A stretch of 64,000 bases of DNA from Acorus gramineus (Eukaryota > Streptophyta > Magnoliopsida > Acorales > Acoraceae): positions 2,011,788 through 2,075,787 of the forward strand of contig CM060850.1 in NCBI GenBank assembly GCA_030737835.1. Direction: 5' to 3'. This document shows, piece by piece, positions 33,201-42,810 of the stretch; position 1 is the first letter of the stretch; each line of letters begins with the position of its first letter. The notes below the pieces were generated by a model. That model had not been told where the DNA came from. It did not search any database and was given only the letters and a program-made list of their open reading frames with translations. A program made the translations under genes and the position numbers.

Positions 33201-35291
33201 GCCAATGTGAGAGTGCTGGTGTAGTGGTGGTGATCACAGTGATAAATTGCCAAGGTAGAGGAAGTGAGAGCACAAGGCAAAATAATGTGCGGCAGCGGAT
33301 GCTGCTGAGATAGATGAAATAGCAAGGTGTTGCTTGAAAATAAATCCAAAGGCAGCGGAGAAATAGAAAACTAGGAAGGCTGTGGATGTAATGCTGTGGC
33401 TTGTAAGACAGAAGCACAAAAAGGTAAGTTGTGTGAATATTAAAGTTAGGATTTTTTTTAATGAATGATGATGAATTTCTATATTTGGTTAAACATGAGA
33501 TGAAAAGACCATTGTTGGAAATGTGTATAGAATAACATACAGGGAATGTGGAAATATAGAGAGATTACCTAGTCTACCAATATAAACTGTCTCCATAAGT
33601 TGGGCCAAAGGCTCCACTGCCTGTCCAAAAATTGCTGGTAAAGCAAGAAACACAAGCTCACCTTTGACACTTCCATTTTGCAGCCCACTGGCAATGGTCA
33701 GAAGAAAAACAGAAGATAAATTATTTTAATAAGTTAGAAAACGGAATATTTGAAAAATACAGTCATCGAGTATCATATTATGAATGCAAACATATTAACA
33801 TTATAAGAAAAAACAGACTTCAAGAAAATCATAAACTAAGAATATATTGTTCCTGAATTTTCCGGCGTATTCTTCCTCGTATAATACTTTTCTCTTTTGG
33901 TACACTTTAAGTCTTACAATATCTAATTATACACTTCACTGAAACTGTTTTGTTTTCTTATCTATCAATTTTGTTCCCTCATTATCAGATTCATTTCCCA
34001 TAGTGTGAGAAAAAGTAGATGACAAGTAGTCAGGTGAACTTTGTAAGTGACATAAATAAAAAACTTGGAAATTCTAAGCAGTAAAATTGGCAGAGTCAGA
34101 ATTTACCTACCATAAAACACACACACACAAGTCATACACACACACATATGGATTCATTTTGGTCCTCACATGCTCACCAAAACACTCTTCAAGTTCTCAT
34201 TGCTCCCAAATCTCTGAAACCTCTTAATCATAGCTCACTTTGTCTCAATTTTTCATTTGAACCTGTTGTTTTTTGTGTCTAACTCCAATAGTTTGAATTT
34301 GATTGTAGGAGGTTCTTGGAGGCTCGTGAAGTAGCATTTGAAGATCTTTGAAGGCTTTTGGAGGTTTATGGAGAGGGGGCTATTAAGTAACTCAATAGTT
34401 GTCACGGACAACACTTATTCTTTCTTTTCTGCGGGTGAACTCCTCATACGAAAGTGGTCTCACCTACTTTGGACACTGTGTTGCACGTTGTATAAACTTA
34501 ATGGTTAAAATTTATAAATAAAAAAATATGACTATTATAGATAAAGCATGCAGAATTTGTGTATGTATGTATAAATGCTCACAACTTCTCCATCTCAAGT
34601 TGGAAAGTTAAAGTAAAACCTTGTAAAACTGTGATGAAAACTGGAACATTCATTGGTAAGTAAAGAAGGGGACTGCAATGGCGATGCTTTGCACCAACCA
34701 ATGTAGCATCGAGTGAAGCATTTAACCACTAAGTTATAGCAACATCAAATGCAATCTAAATGCACAATACACAAACATAGAGATGAAATGATCCATGATT
34801 TCTACATATATAAAACTGCAAAAACAGCATACTAAGAATTGTTCCAATCTATTTTCAAGATCAGGCCCAGCAGTGAAAATTTTGTAGCGTTTTCATGAAA
34901 ACTATATATGATGTGTGTCATATGAATTGCCAAAGAAAGGATCTAAATGCCCATCATTTAGTACTCACACAATCCTGTCCTTGAAGCCCCAAAAATTCCA
35001 ATTCTTCTTCTCATTGTACTGTTCCTCCGGCTTCAACGAATTTATGTCATCACCAGCAGAACAACATCTAATATTTATGGGAGTAAAAGCATGCCCTCTC
35101 AAACCAGTCAAGCGTGAGAGTGTGAACTGAGAATTTCTTAATCCTAAATGAGAACGCCTGTTTACGCAGAGATCACGCACTGGAACACAACGTTGATGAG
35201 AAGAACATATAAATGAATTTTTCAGTGTCCTATCATGAATATTACTTGCTAGTCCATTACAGAAGAAGCTACTCTGCTGTGTAGCACTCAT
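24238..35291 (-). CDS. Plastid-targeted MATE efflux transporter (DTX45/46/EDS5 clade), 14 coding exons
   Basis: Exons in coding order: 35291-34969, 33687-33569, 32599-32456, 32287-32115, 31439-31304, 30463-30367, 29512-29412, 28916-28753, 26624-26553, 26391-26275, 26202-26107, 25998-25877, 25222-25165 and 24249-24238. They sum to 1734 nt (577 aa). The first ~75 residues are Ser/Arg-rich and read as a chloroplast transit peptide. Family blocks are LALPAIFGQAVEPLAQLMET, YIGRLGSMELASAGVSVSIF, GVFRGFKDTKTPLLCVG, GAAIATVASQYI, PVAMAAHQICLQVWLAVSLL and ALAFVFDGLHYGVSDFSYAA. MATE proteins export small organic compounds against a cation gradient. EDS5, a related plastid MATE, exports isochorismate for salicylic acid synthesis; the substrate here is unknown. 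Intron 5 uses a GC donor (G|GCAAGT). The last exon adds only VTS, so the exact C-terminus is uncertain. Exons 3 and 7 have partial tandem copies in neighbouring introns. Confidence 0.9.
26762..26990. mobile_element. Possible MITE in MATE intron 8
   Basis: 'ccatttggttcgaaaatagg' near 26770 recurs inverted as 'atttttatgaaccaaatag' near 26965-26985. No clean target duplication was seen, so the boundaries are rough. Confidence 0.35.
27324..27850 (+). mobile_element. LTR-retrotransposon fossil: one LTR plus primer-site remnant in MATE intron 8
   Basis: A 527-bp block starts TGTTGAG and ends CCCAACA. It has a TATA-like 'tctatataaatt' near 27640. It is followed directly by a degenerate initiator-methionine primer-binding site (TAGTATTAGAGCCT, compare TGGTATCAGAGCC). 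A short stretch of leader may continue to about 28100, and no other part or second LTR is visible. It lies antisense to the MATE gene. It is broken, old and probably of Copia type. Confidence 0.55.
27851..28752. other. Rest of MATE intron 8, no gene seen
   Basis: AT-rich intron DNA between the LTR fossil and exon 8. Nothing else is recognisable apart from the possible retroelement leader at its start. Confidence 0.4.
29114..29507 (-). repeat. Tandem duplication of MATE exon 7 with flanking intron
   Basis: Copy 29315-29507 and copy 29114-29305 are about 195 bp each and nearly identical. Each carries the exon 7 coding block for LLLWFLSKRAVLLPPKIEDL and its donor. Only the copy at 29412-29512 has the intact acceptor (tgcctcag|G). 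The other copy starts inside the exon and lacks an acceptor, so it is probably silent. Confidence 0.85.
29709..29728. repeat. (TA)n microsatellite
   Basis: A run of about ten TA units lies in a MATE intron, followed by catatatgcg. Confidence 0.9.
29817..30241. mobile_element. GTGTCC-rich repeat element in MATE intron 6
   Basis: Many copies of 'ttggacacg' and 'gtgtcc' in both orientations occur at 29845-30000 and again near 30215-30235 ('ggtgtcccatgtccgtgtcc'). The pattern, with 'aagcacaaacacttcgatg' near one end, is a dispersed plant repeat I have seen in other genomes, probably a non-autonomous DNA element. Ends are approximate. Confidence 0.45.
30464..31303. other. MATE intron 5 (GC-AG) with GGTGGT-rich tract
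   Basis: The intron begins with a GC donor and ends tatgcag|GACTTGG. It contains a low-complexity 'ggtggtg/gatgg' tract at 30850-31090. Frames crossing this tract (Thr/Ser/Pro/His-rich on the minus strand) are artefacts of the repeat. Confidence 0.6.
32533..33205 (-). repeat. Tandem triplication of the MATE exon 3 start
   Basis: Three units start at 32533, 32770 and 32969 (237, 199 and 237 bp). Each contains the intron 2 acceptor (gttaag|GGTCC), the exon 3 codons SMELASAGVSVSIFNIISKL and the intron sequence before it. Only the unit at 32533 runs on into the rest of exon 3 (32456-32599). The other two end without a splice donor. The middle unit lacks the 38-bp tail present in the other two. 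Confidence 0.9.
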
Positions 35292-36105
35292 AGTGAGGGC
35301 TTCCTAGTTCTAAGCAACAGGTATACTGTCATTCACTGTAATCTGCAACATTAAAGAAAATAATCAGAATTCACATCTCCACATCATCAGAGTGAAAACA
35401 TCAAAATCAGTACTTGAAAATTTACAAAAATAGAGCATATAAACCTTCCTAATTAAATCCATCATCAATGAAACTGGAGAGCATAACATATTCTTGTCAG
35501 TTATTGGTACCAATTCCAATGTAGCAGCCAATGGAAGGGAAAAAATCCAACATCTCAAAAATTATGAAGTTTATTATTTTTGGATTACAGAGAGAACCTA
35601 TTTGAACAAAGACATTTCAGATCCCGGCACAGTAACATGTAATACAATCAGAACATGAATACATGCATTTCATACTCCCATCTATGGACTTTACATTACG
35701 TATCTCCTGAGTAAGAGTCTCATCGGCATGGTTTAAGTCCAGTATATTGGATCACCTAGAATGATCATAACATGGCGCTTGGAGAAGATCTAAACCACAA
35801 TTTATAGGCAAAATTGAACAAAAAAAAAGGAACAAAAACTAAAACGGGATATATTGACGAAAAATCAATAGCGATTGGATAAATAAATGGGCTAGTAAAC
35901 CGAAACCAAAACCAATGAAAAAAAAAAAAAGCAAAATTACCTTTCAGTGTTGGATGAACCGCCATGAAAACTCGCAATCAGAGACCGGTCAGGAACCGAT
36001 TCGAGGTCGTCTGAGAACGAAAACCAGACCGAATATCGATTCGAAATTAAAGTAGGGTTTTACGAAAACCCTAGCGAGATGCACAGCTCATGTTATAGAG
36101 AGGCG
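35292..36105 (-). promoter_or_regulatory. MATE 5' leader with intron and short upstream ORF
   Basis: A leader exon (about 36070 to 35942) ends at a donor (CTGAAAG|gtaatt). A matching acceptor (gttgcag|ATTACAG) lies just 5' of the coding ATG, so the leader is spliced. An ATG in the leader exon opens a 12-codon frame (MAVHPTLKDYSE) that crosses the junction and stops before the main start, a candidate translational brake. CTATAACA near 36095 could serve as a TATA box. Confidence 0.55.
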
Positions 36106-36946
36106 GTTTTTTTTATCATTTCATTTTTAAGCCAACGTTCTGATTGGCGTGCTCGCCAAGCTGTCACGGGGCTTCCGAAGTGGAAGATTTGTTTTTAAAC
36201 TTTTTATTACAAGAACAGCCGCTGTTTCTCATATAGGCAGGCCCTCAAACGCACCGTTGGATGCGCGTGTTGTTGTTCGATTGACGGCCCGGATTGTTCA
36301 ACGTGGAGGATGGTTGATTCTGTGACTTTGCACGTGTAACGAATTTACTATCCTTGCTGTCCTCGTTGAGGCACTCGGTATTCTCTAATCTTTTTATTAG
36401 AGATTAACAGCAAATTAAATGAGAGCGGTAATCCCCCAGAGATGGCCGTAAAATAAAACATTCTTTTGCATGATCGGGTGTTTTTTTTCTTTTTTTCCCA
36501 GCATTGTCAGGCACAGTTTTTATTCCTGCCTCATTGTTACTCTTATATGCATCAATAAAAAAAAATATTAGAGCATATATTTATTTTGATTAGATATATA
36601 TTTTAATAAAAAAAATTCACATTATCTATAAATTTATTCATGCAATTCATTAAAGTCTATGTTTTATTTTTATAAAAACATGTACCTCATTAGAAGAAAT
36701 ATATAATTTTTAAAAAATTTAAAATATTTGTATATTGAATCTAAAATTGAAAAATTGACTGGACGTAATATTATCCTTTTATTTTTTCATTTGACCGTTC
36801 TCAGCATGAATAACAAAAGAATACGTTATCTTATATTTTTGGTAGGTGTAAGGTGCTCAATCAAATTTTTTTAATTAATCCACGTCAACATAGGTCATCA
36901 AAGTGTTTTTTTTATTAGATCATTCTCTCACCTCGGGTACTTCAAT
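36106..36946. other. Spacer upstream of the MATE gene
   Basis: The probable MATE promoter is in the first 300 bp. Nothing else is recognised. Confidence 0.4.
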
Positions 36947-37508
36947 ACTTTTTTTGGGAAGATTCTATATAAACCCCAGTAAACCCGGTAAACTGCTTGA
37001 AATCTATAAAACCCTTCATTTTTTCTAAAGTCTGTATAACTTCTGAAAACACATATGTAAATCCACATAGCTTTAAGTTAAATTTTCGTTGATAAATTTA
37101 AACTATTCTATGTATATTTTCTCTTGTTAACTCTAGTTAAAAACATAATATACCAAAAGGCTCTTACAATGTGTTAAAAATACAAAAAATCTTTCTGTAA
37201 ATGATGATTTTACCCCTCCAGATAGAATTTTATGATCTATTTGGAGAGATAAAATTATCATTTATAGAAGGTTTTCTGCATTTTTAACAAATTACAGAGG
37301 GTTTTTAGTATACAGTGTTTTTAATCAGAATTAACAAAATATAATATTTGCATAATATTACTCATTTGTCATCGAAAAATTAACCCCGGGGGTTATTTAA
37401 ATTTATATATGTATTTTTAGGGGGCTATATGAATTTTAAGAAAAGTATAGAGTTTATATAGATTTCAGATAATTTACATGGGTTATTTGGATTTTTCCAA
37501 CTTTTTTC
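36947..37508. mobile_element. Mutator-like foldback MITE (36956-37499)
   Basis: This 544-bp near-palindrome has flanking 9-mers ACTTTTTTT and ACTTTTTTC (8 of 9). The arms pair through 'ctgtaaatgatgattttacc' and its inverse near 37255. It is the longest complete copy of the 'ccatataaccc' family in the window. Confidence 0.8.
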
Positions 37509-38554
37509 ATTCACTTTGACGGTCTGGAGGGGGCTCACTCCCATAAGAAAGGCACACATTCTAAAAGTCACTTTGATATTTATTCTTATTCTCATTCTAT
37601 TTAAACACTCAAAAAATTTTGCTTGGAATTTTTTTATTCTTATGCTCATAATAAAATTTATCTTTTCACGTAATTTACATTCTTGAAAAAAAAGATGAAT
37701 TCTCCTTCTAAATTAGAGTTATCAAATTAGTTTTTAAGTCTCATAGACTATAAGGCTGACAAATCACATAATGAAAAGTCTTAAATGGATTGGTTCAGTA
37801 CTTCAGTTCATAGTTATTGTTTCCATCGTCTTTTAATGGATCAACTCATGCTAGCCCAACACCACCCAAAGATTAGGTTAACCCAGAGACTTTGTCCTTG
37901 TACCAAAAATGGAATATTACTTAAAATTAGGTACTATATGATTTAGATGTGTGTTTTAACAAAGAACATACAAATAATGGCCTTTTACATCCCCCAAAAA
38001 AAAAAAATAACAGAGAAATAATATTTTTACAAATTATAAAGAGGGATTATTTAGTGACCTAAAAATTAGTCAAATTAGTGATCCACTAAAAGAGAACATA
38101 TCATTTTTAACATAGTGGTACGAATCATTTTCTAAATCCAATGGTATTACACCATGTGTCCATGGTCTCTGACCTAATTAACGAGGGTCCACAATCTAAA
38201 TAGTACCATAGTAGTAACAATCATTAAAATCATACTGAAATCTCATCATGGCACGCAACTGTTAAAATTTGAAACACAAATATGAATTTCCCATACAAAA
38301 ACCCTATTCAGTTTAATGTATCATAAAATCATCACCGAAGACCCTGTAACCAGTGAAGATAAACAGGATTTCAAACCGGGCAACAAAGATTGTTATATCT
38401 AAAACATGTTGTCCGGTCAAAAATAATCTCCACTTAATGACATGCAACAAAGGACCTTTCATTGTAAAAAATTCAAATAGACATAAATACACTCGCACCA
38501 CCCTGTGTCCCTATCACAACAAAAATCATCACTCATACATATATAACAACCTGA
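37509..38554. other. Spacer, no gene seen
   Basis: AT-rich sequence. The last ~40 bp already resemble the 3' flank of the LysM genes ('aacaacctgatcaaaacatg'). Confidence 0.4.
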
Positions 38555-38961
38555 TCAAAACATGCCGAGACTGAGAAGACCCAGATTAAGCACCACAAAC
38601 ACATGCCCCCAACCCAACCCATGACGGAAACCCGCAGGCGTGCCGTTACAGTACGACGTGTTCGCAACGGTTCCTGTGATTATCATCCGGTTATTGTAGC
38701 CTTCGTAGGCGCACGTGGTGGAATCGCAACCCTTGACGTTCGTCGTGCCGAGGGTGAGGTTGCCGTTGCATTGCGTCGATGGACACCGCTTCCATACCGA
38801 CGTGTTGCGCCCTGTGAGACCTTGAGCGGGCTCACATGCGAGCTGCCAGGAGGAGGAGGAGCAGGAGCACCGGACGCAATCGTTGGCGGTGATGGCGTAG
38901 CTTCCGTTGGGGACGAGGAGGTTGTGGTCCATGGACTTTTTTGGTATGGATGATGCGCAGG
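38555..38961 (-). pseudogene. Lone terminal exon of a CEBiP/LYM2-type LysM gene
   Basis: The exon encodes ACASSIPKKSMDHNLLVPNG through the C-terminal GPI-type tail GLGWGHVFVVLNLGLLSLGMF and stop. It matches exons 2+3 of the two complete genes upstream but has no intron between them (it reads CSSSSWQLACEP straight through). The frame is open and the 3' acceptor (cacaaacag|CC) is intact. Similarity continues into the upstream intron to about 39240, so it is a genomic copy, not a retrocopy. No LysM exon precedes it. It may be a 5'-truncated relic or an alternative last exon for the gene at 42811-45074. Confidence 0.75.
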
Positions 38962-39289
38962 CTGTTTGTGGCATTCATTCAAACTGAAGATTAAATTCCA
39001 ACTGTCTAATAATAACCCTAGCAAAATCGAAGTGGATTAGGTAGAAAAAAAATGAATAAATGAGTATGATTTTACCAAAATAAGGAGAAAAAATGAGCCG
39101 GTATACTTTCACCTAATCTATTCTATTAGTATAAGAGGGATTCACGTATCAAATTGTATGTCAACACATCTTATAGATTACATGTTAAATCATTATTTAT
39201 TTTTTATATATTATTATTCACGATTTATTCACAATCAAACAACAAAAATTAATTTATATTGTATTTCTAAACAAAAATAATTATAAAAA

Positions 39290-39800
39290 AGCGACCTCCC
39301 TCAGGATCACACGAGGTGTGTGGCCTGAGAGAGCCCTCCCCGTCTCCTAGTTCACATGATTTATTCCTCAATCCGAATCTGATCCCCCAACGCACTAATG
39401 CGTCTTGCGCCCACCAGGTGACACCCCCAGTCCGTGAGCAAGTATAATGCCATATTGCCATGTGTAAAATATCTTCTGGTTTGTTCTCTCTTTTTGGCCA
39501 CCTGTTTTTGTGTTTTTTATTCCATCCATCTCTATTGTGCCACATCTCTTATGTCAGATAATTTATTTTTTCTTTGGTTTAGATTTGGACGACAACCAGT
39601 ATTGACAAAATCTCTCCTTCAAAACACCCTCCAAATCTCTCCTTCAACACTTCCTCTTCAACTCCTCCAACGCAACTCACATAAAGTACTCAGTGGATAT
39701 AGCGCCGAAGGCCTCCGACCGACTGTCAAGATCTCTCTCTATTAATCGTTCCGAAGTTTACAACCACCTCTTCGGCCCTCTGCTTATTCTGTTTTCGTAA
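39290..39800. other. Unidentified GC-richer block
   Basis: 39290-39440 is a GC-rich stretch with 'gcgacctccctcagg' and its partial inverse. 39640-39800 has a forward frame reading SSNATHIKYSVDIAPKASDR and then LSINRSEVYNHLFGPLL before a stop, with exon-like composition. I do not recognise the protein. It could be a fragment of a host exon. Confidence 0.3.
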
Positions 39801-39938
39801 TGCTGTTGGGTGTTTGTTGGTTTGTCCAATTGAACTGGTTTATTGGATCTCGTTTTCTCCATTGCATTCCCATGTGCCTTCTGCAGGTTCCGAGCTCGTT
39901 CGGCATCTCAGGAGCATTGTTAAGTCTCATTGGTTACT

Positions 39939-40883
39939 TTTATTTTTGGGTTTTTTTTTTTTTTGCGTGTATATCATTGAAAAACATGTTATTTATTTTT
40001 TTACCATCACAAATAGTATATTTATTTGTATATCATTAAAATATTTAAAATTATGCATTTTTACCATCTAATTAAATTCCATCAAATTTTCTACTAATAC
40101 CGTTAAAATCATGAAGAAATTACTAAAATATCCTTAATTTTTTATTTTCATATTGGCTATTACAAAATATAGTATTATTTTTATACCATCAAAAAATTAT
40201 ATTTATTTTTATACCATGAAAAAATAAAATAATTAAATTTTACTATAAAAACGAATTAATTCATATAAAACATAAAAGATGGCCACAATAAAAAGAGATA
40301 TAAAAAAAAATTTAACTCATAAGTCACAACTCATGTAAGCACACAATCCTCTATTAGATTTGAACCCAAAGAGCCTAAGTAAAGATAAAACACATTATAA
40401 TCTAAAAAAAAAAATATTGCCCCCGTCATGCAACATATGGCCAAAAATCATATGGAGTCAATTGATCTATATATTATACATTAAAATACCACATTAATGA
40501 TTGTTGTTGAAGAATGATAAAATCTACTATAGTTGATAAAAGAATAAAAAACCCTAACTCTTGATTCATAAAAAAAAAAAAAGGAAAGGGAAGAAGAAAG
40601 ACACATGTACATTTTGAAAAGAACAAGAAATTAATTATATTATTGTGTTTAATTATTTACATTATGGAAGATATCATGTCTAAGGTTATTTTTGTCATTT
40701 TTAATTATTGGTTAGAAAATTAACTCTAGTTAAGTATATCTTGGTTTTAAAAAATGACGGAATGGCACATTTGTTCATTAAAAAACATTTTAATGGTATA
40801 CAAATAAATAGACTATTTATGATAGTAAAAAAATAAATAACATGTTTTTCAATGGTATATATGCAAAAAAACCCTTTATTTTT
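39939..40883. mobile_element. Mutator-like MITE (39948-40874) with perfect 9-bp duplication
   Basis: TTTATTTTT occurs exactly at 39939-39947 and 40875-40883. The ends pair over about 120 bp ('cattgaaaaacatgttattt' near 39975 and its inverse near 40845). The interior is AT-rich without a coding frame. Confidence 0.85.
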
Positions 40884-41196
40884 TCTTCGGTAAAAATTCA
40901 AATAACCACCTTAACTTTTCATAAAGTTCATATAACCCCCTGAAAACAAATGTGTAAATCCAAATAACCCCTGAATTAAACTTCTGATGATAGTTGTAAA
41001 TATTCTACGAATATTCAATTTGGCTAACCCTTATTGAAAATATGGTATACCAAAAACATCCTACAATTGGTTAAAAATGCAAAAAAACCTATGTAAATAA
41101 CAATTTACCTATCTTAATAGATTATAAAACCTTGTACAATTATACAACAGAGGGTTAAAATTATCATATAACTCCTTGTCATTTTGAATTTTTTCT
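40884..41196. mobile_element. Partial 'ccatataaccc' MITE
   Basis: This is one arm plus the centre of the family seen at 36956-37499, wedged between two complete elements. It shares 'tgtgtaaatccaaataaccc' and 'aaaaatgcaaaaaa' blocks. No target duplication was seen. Confidence 0.5.
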
Positions 41197-41618
41197 GGGA
41201 AAAATACATATAACCCCTTGTAAACTAATTGAAATCCATATAACTCTGACTTTTCATGAAATCCATATAACCTTCTGAAAACATCTATGTAAATCCAAAT
41301 AGTCCCCTGAGTTAAATTTTCGTTGACAGTTAAATAGCTCTCTAGATAGGGTTTTATAATCAATTCAGAGTGATAAAATCGTCATTTATAGATAGTTTTT
41401 TGCATAACACGTTGTAAAATTTTTTGGTCTACTGTATTCTTGCCCAGAGTTAACCAAATGAAATATTCACAGAATATTCATCATCTGTTAACATAAGTTT
41501 AACACAGTGAATTATTTGAATTTTTATAAGTGTTTTCAGGGAGTTATATGGATTTCAAGAAAAGTCAGAAGATTATATAGATTTTGGATAGTTTACATGG
41601 AGTTATTTGGATATTTCC
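41197..41618. mobile_element. Mutator-like MITE cut by the LysM tandem duplication
   Basis: The 422-bp element starts GGGAAAAATACATATAACCC and ends GAGTTATTTGGATATTTCC. The flanking 9-mers are similar (ATTTTTTCT/TTTTTTTGT, 7 of 9). Its right half, from about 41391, is repeated at 45417-45643 at the left edge of the second LysM unit. Confidence 0.7.
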
Positions 41619-42810
41619 TTTTTTTGTTTATGTGTTTTTAGGGTTTTGAATTGAAATGAGGTTTTCAGTTTTTGTTATTGAAAATCTAATCCAAATTTTG
41701 GTCAGGAAGAGAAATATGTTTTGATCTGAGCATTCGATCTTCTTTTTCGATGTGAATAACTGCTCAGGTGAATAGTTCTGTGATGATCACTTTTAATCTT
41801 TATTTAAGATATGAAAGGTTTAAAGTTTTCTCTAAAAAAAAAAAAAAAAAGTTATGTGATATTTGGTGTGTTATGCTTGTTTTAAGTGGTATATTGTATA
41901 AATTGGGAGGTAACTTCTTGGGGTTTATAATTTATTTTTCGGATTTATTTTTCTGAATTTCTATTGAAAGTGTTAGTTTCATTTTTTGGGGCTTTTGGGA
42001 TATAGTTTCATTTTTTGGGGTTTTTGGGATAATATTTTTTGTTTAGTAGAGAATTGTTTTAGTTAGTGGGTATCATGTGAATTAGGTTGTTTTGTATGTT
42101 ATTGGATATGCGGATTTAATTTATTTGATTTTGGAAATGTGTAATAGGCTCTATGTGTGATAATGGTGGGGTTATTCGAGATGATTTTGTGTTTATTTAT
42201 TTATTTTAAAGTGAGTTTTGTGTGATTGAATGTGTGTGAATCTATTTTTTTTTATTTTTCGGAAGATTTGGGGACTGTATGTATAATAAATTTTAGGTCA
42301 TTGTGTGTGCTTTTCATGTGTTCTTTTTGTATCTACAATTACTACTATCAAATTAAATGTGTGTGAATCTTATAGGCAATGTTGTAAATGTAACGTTTTT
42401 ACATGCAAATCTAATTGTTTTGCTATCAACTCTTTGTGGAGTATGCCTTTAATTTCTACTCTTCCAATTGTGTGTGTTGCTTATTTCCATCAATGCCTAT
42501 TAGGCTATTACAACATTACTTTCAATCACAGATCTTGTTATCTATGGAGTTCAGTTTTTTTGGGTTTCCATAGCGTGTATTGTTCATGCTCTTGCTTTAT
42601 TTTGATGTGGAGGATTTGTACATGCGTTTTACATATGGGCTTTACTGGTTTCCAATAAGGACACGAGATTCATTTGTTCTTACGATGTCAGTTTCCATGT
42701 TTTTTTAAGGGAAATGTAGCATTTATTTGTATTTCAATAACGAGTAGAAAAATAAATAATATCTGGAGGGATGTGAGAATAAATCATCACTCATACACAT
42801 AACAACCTGA

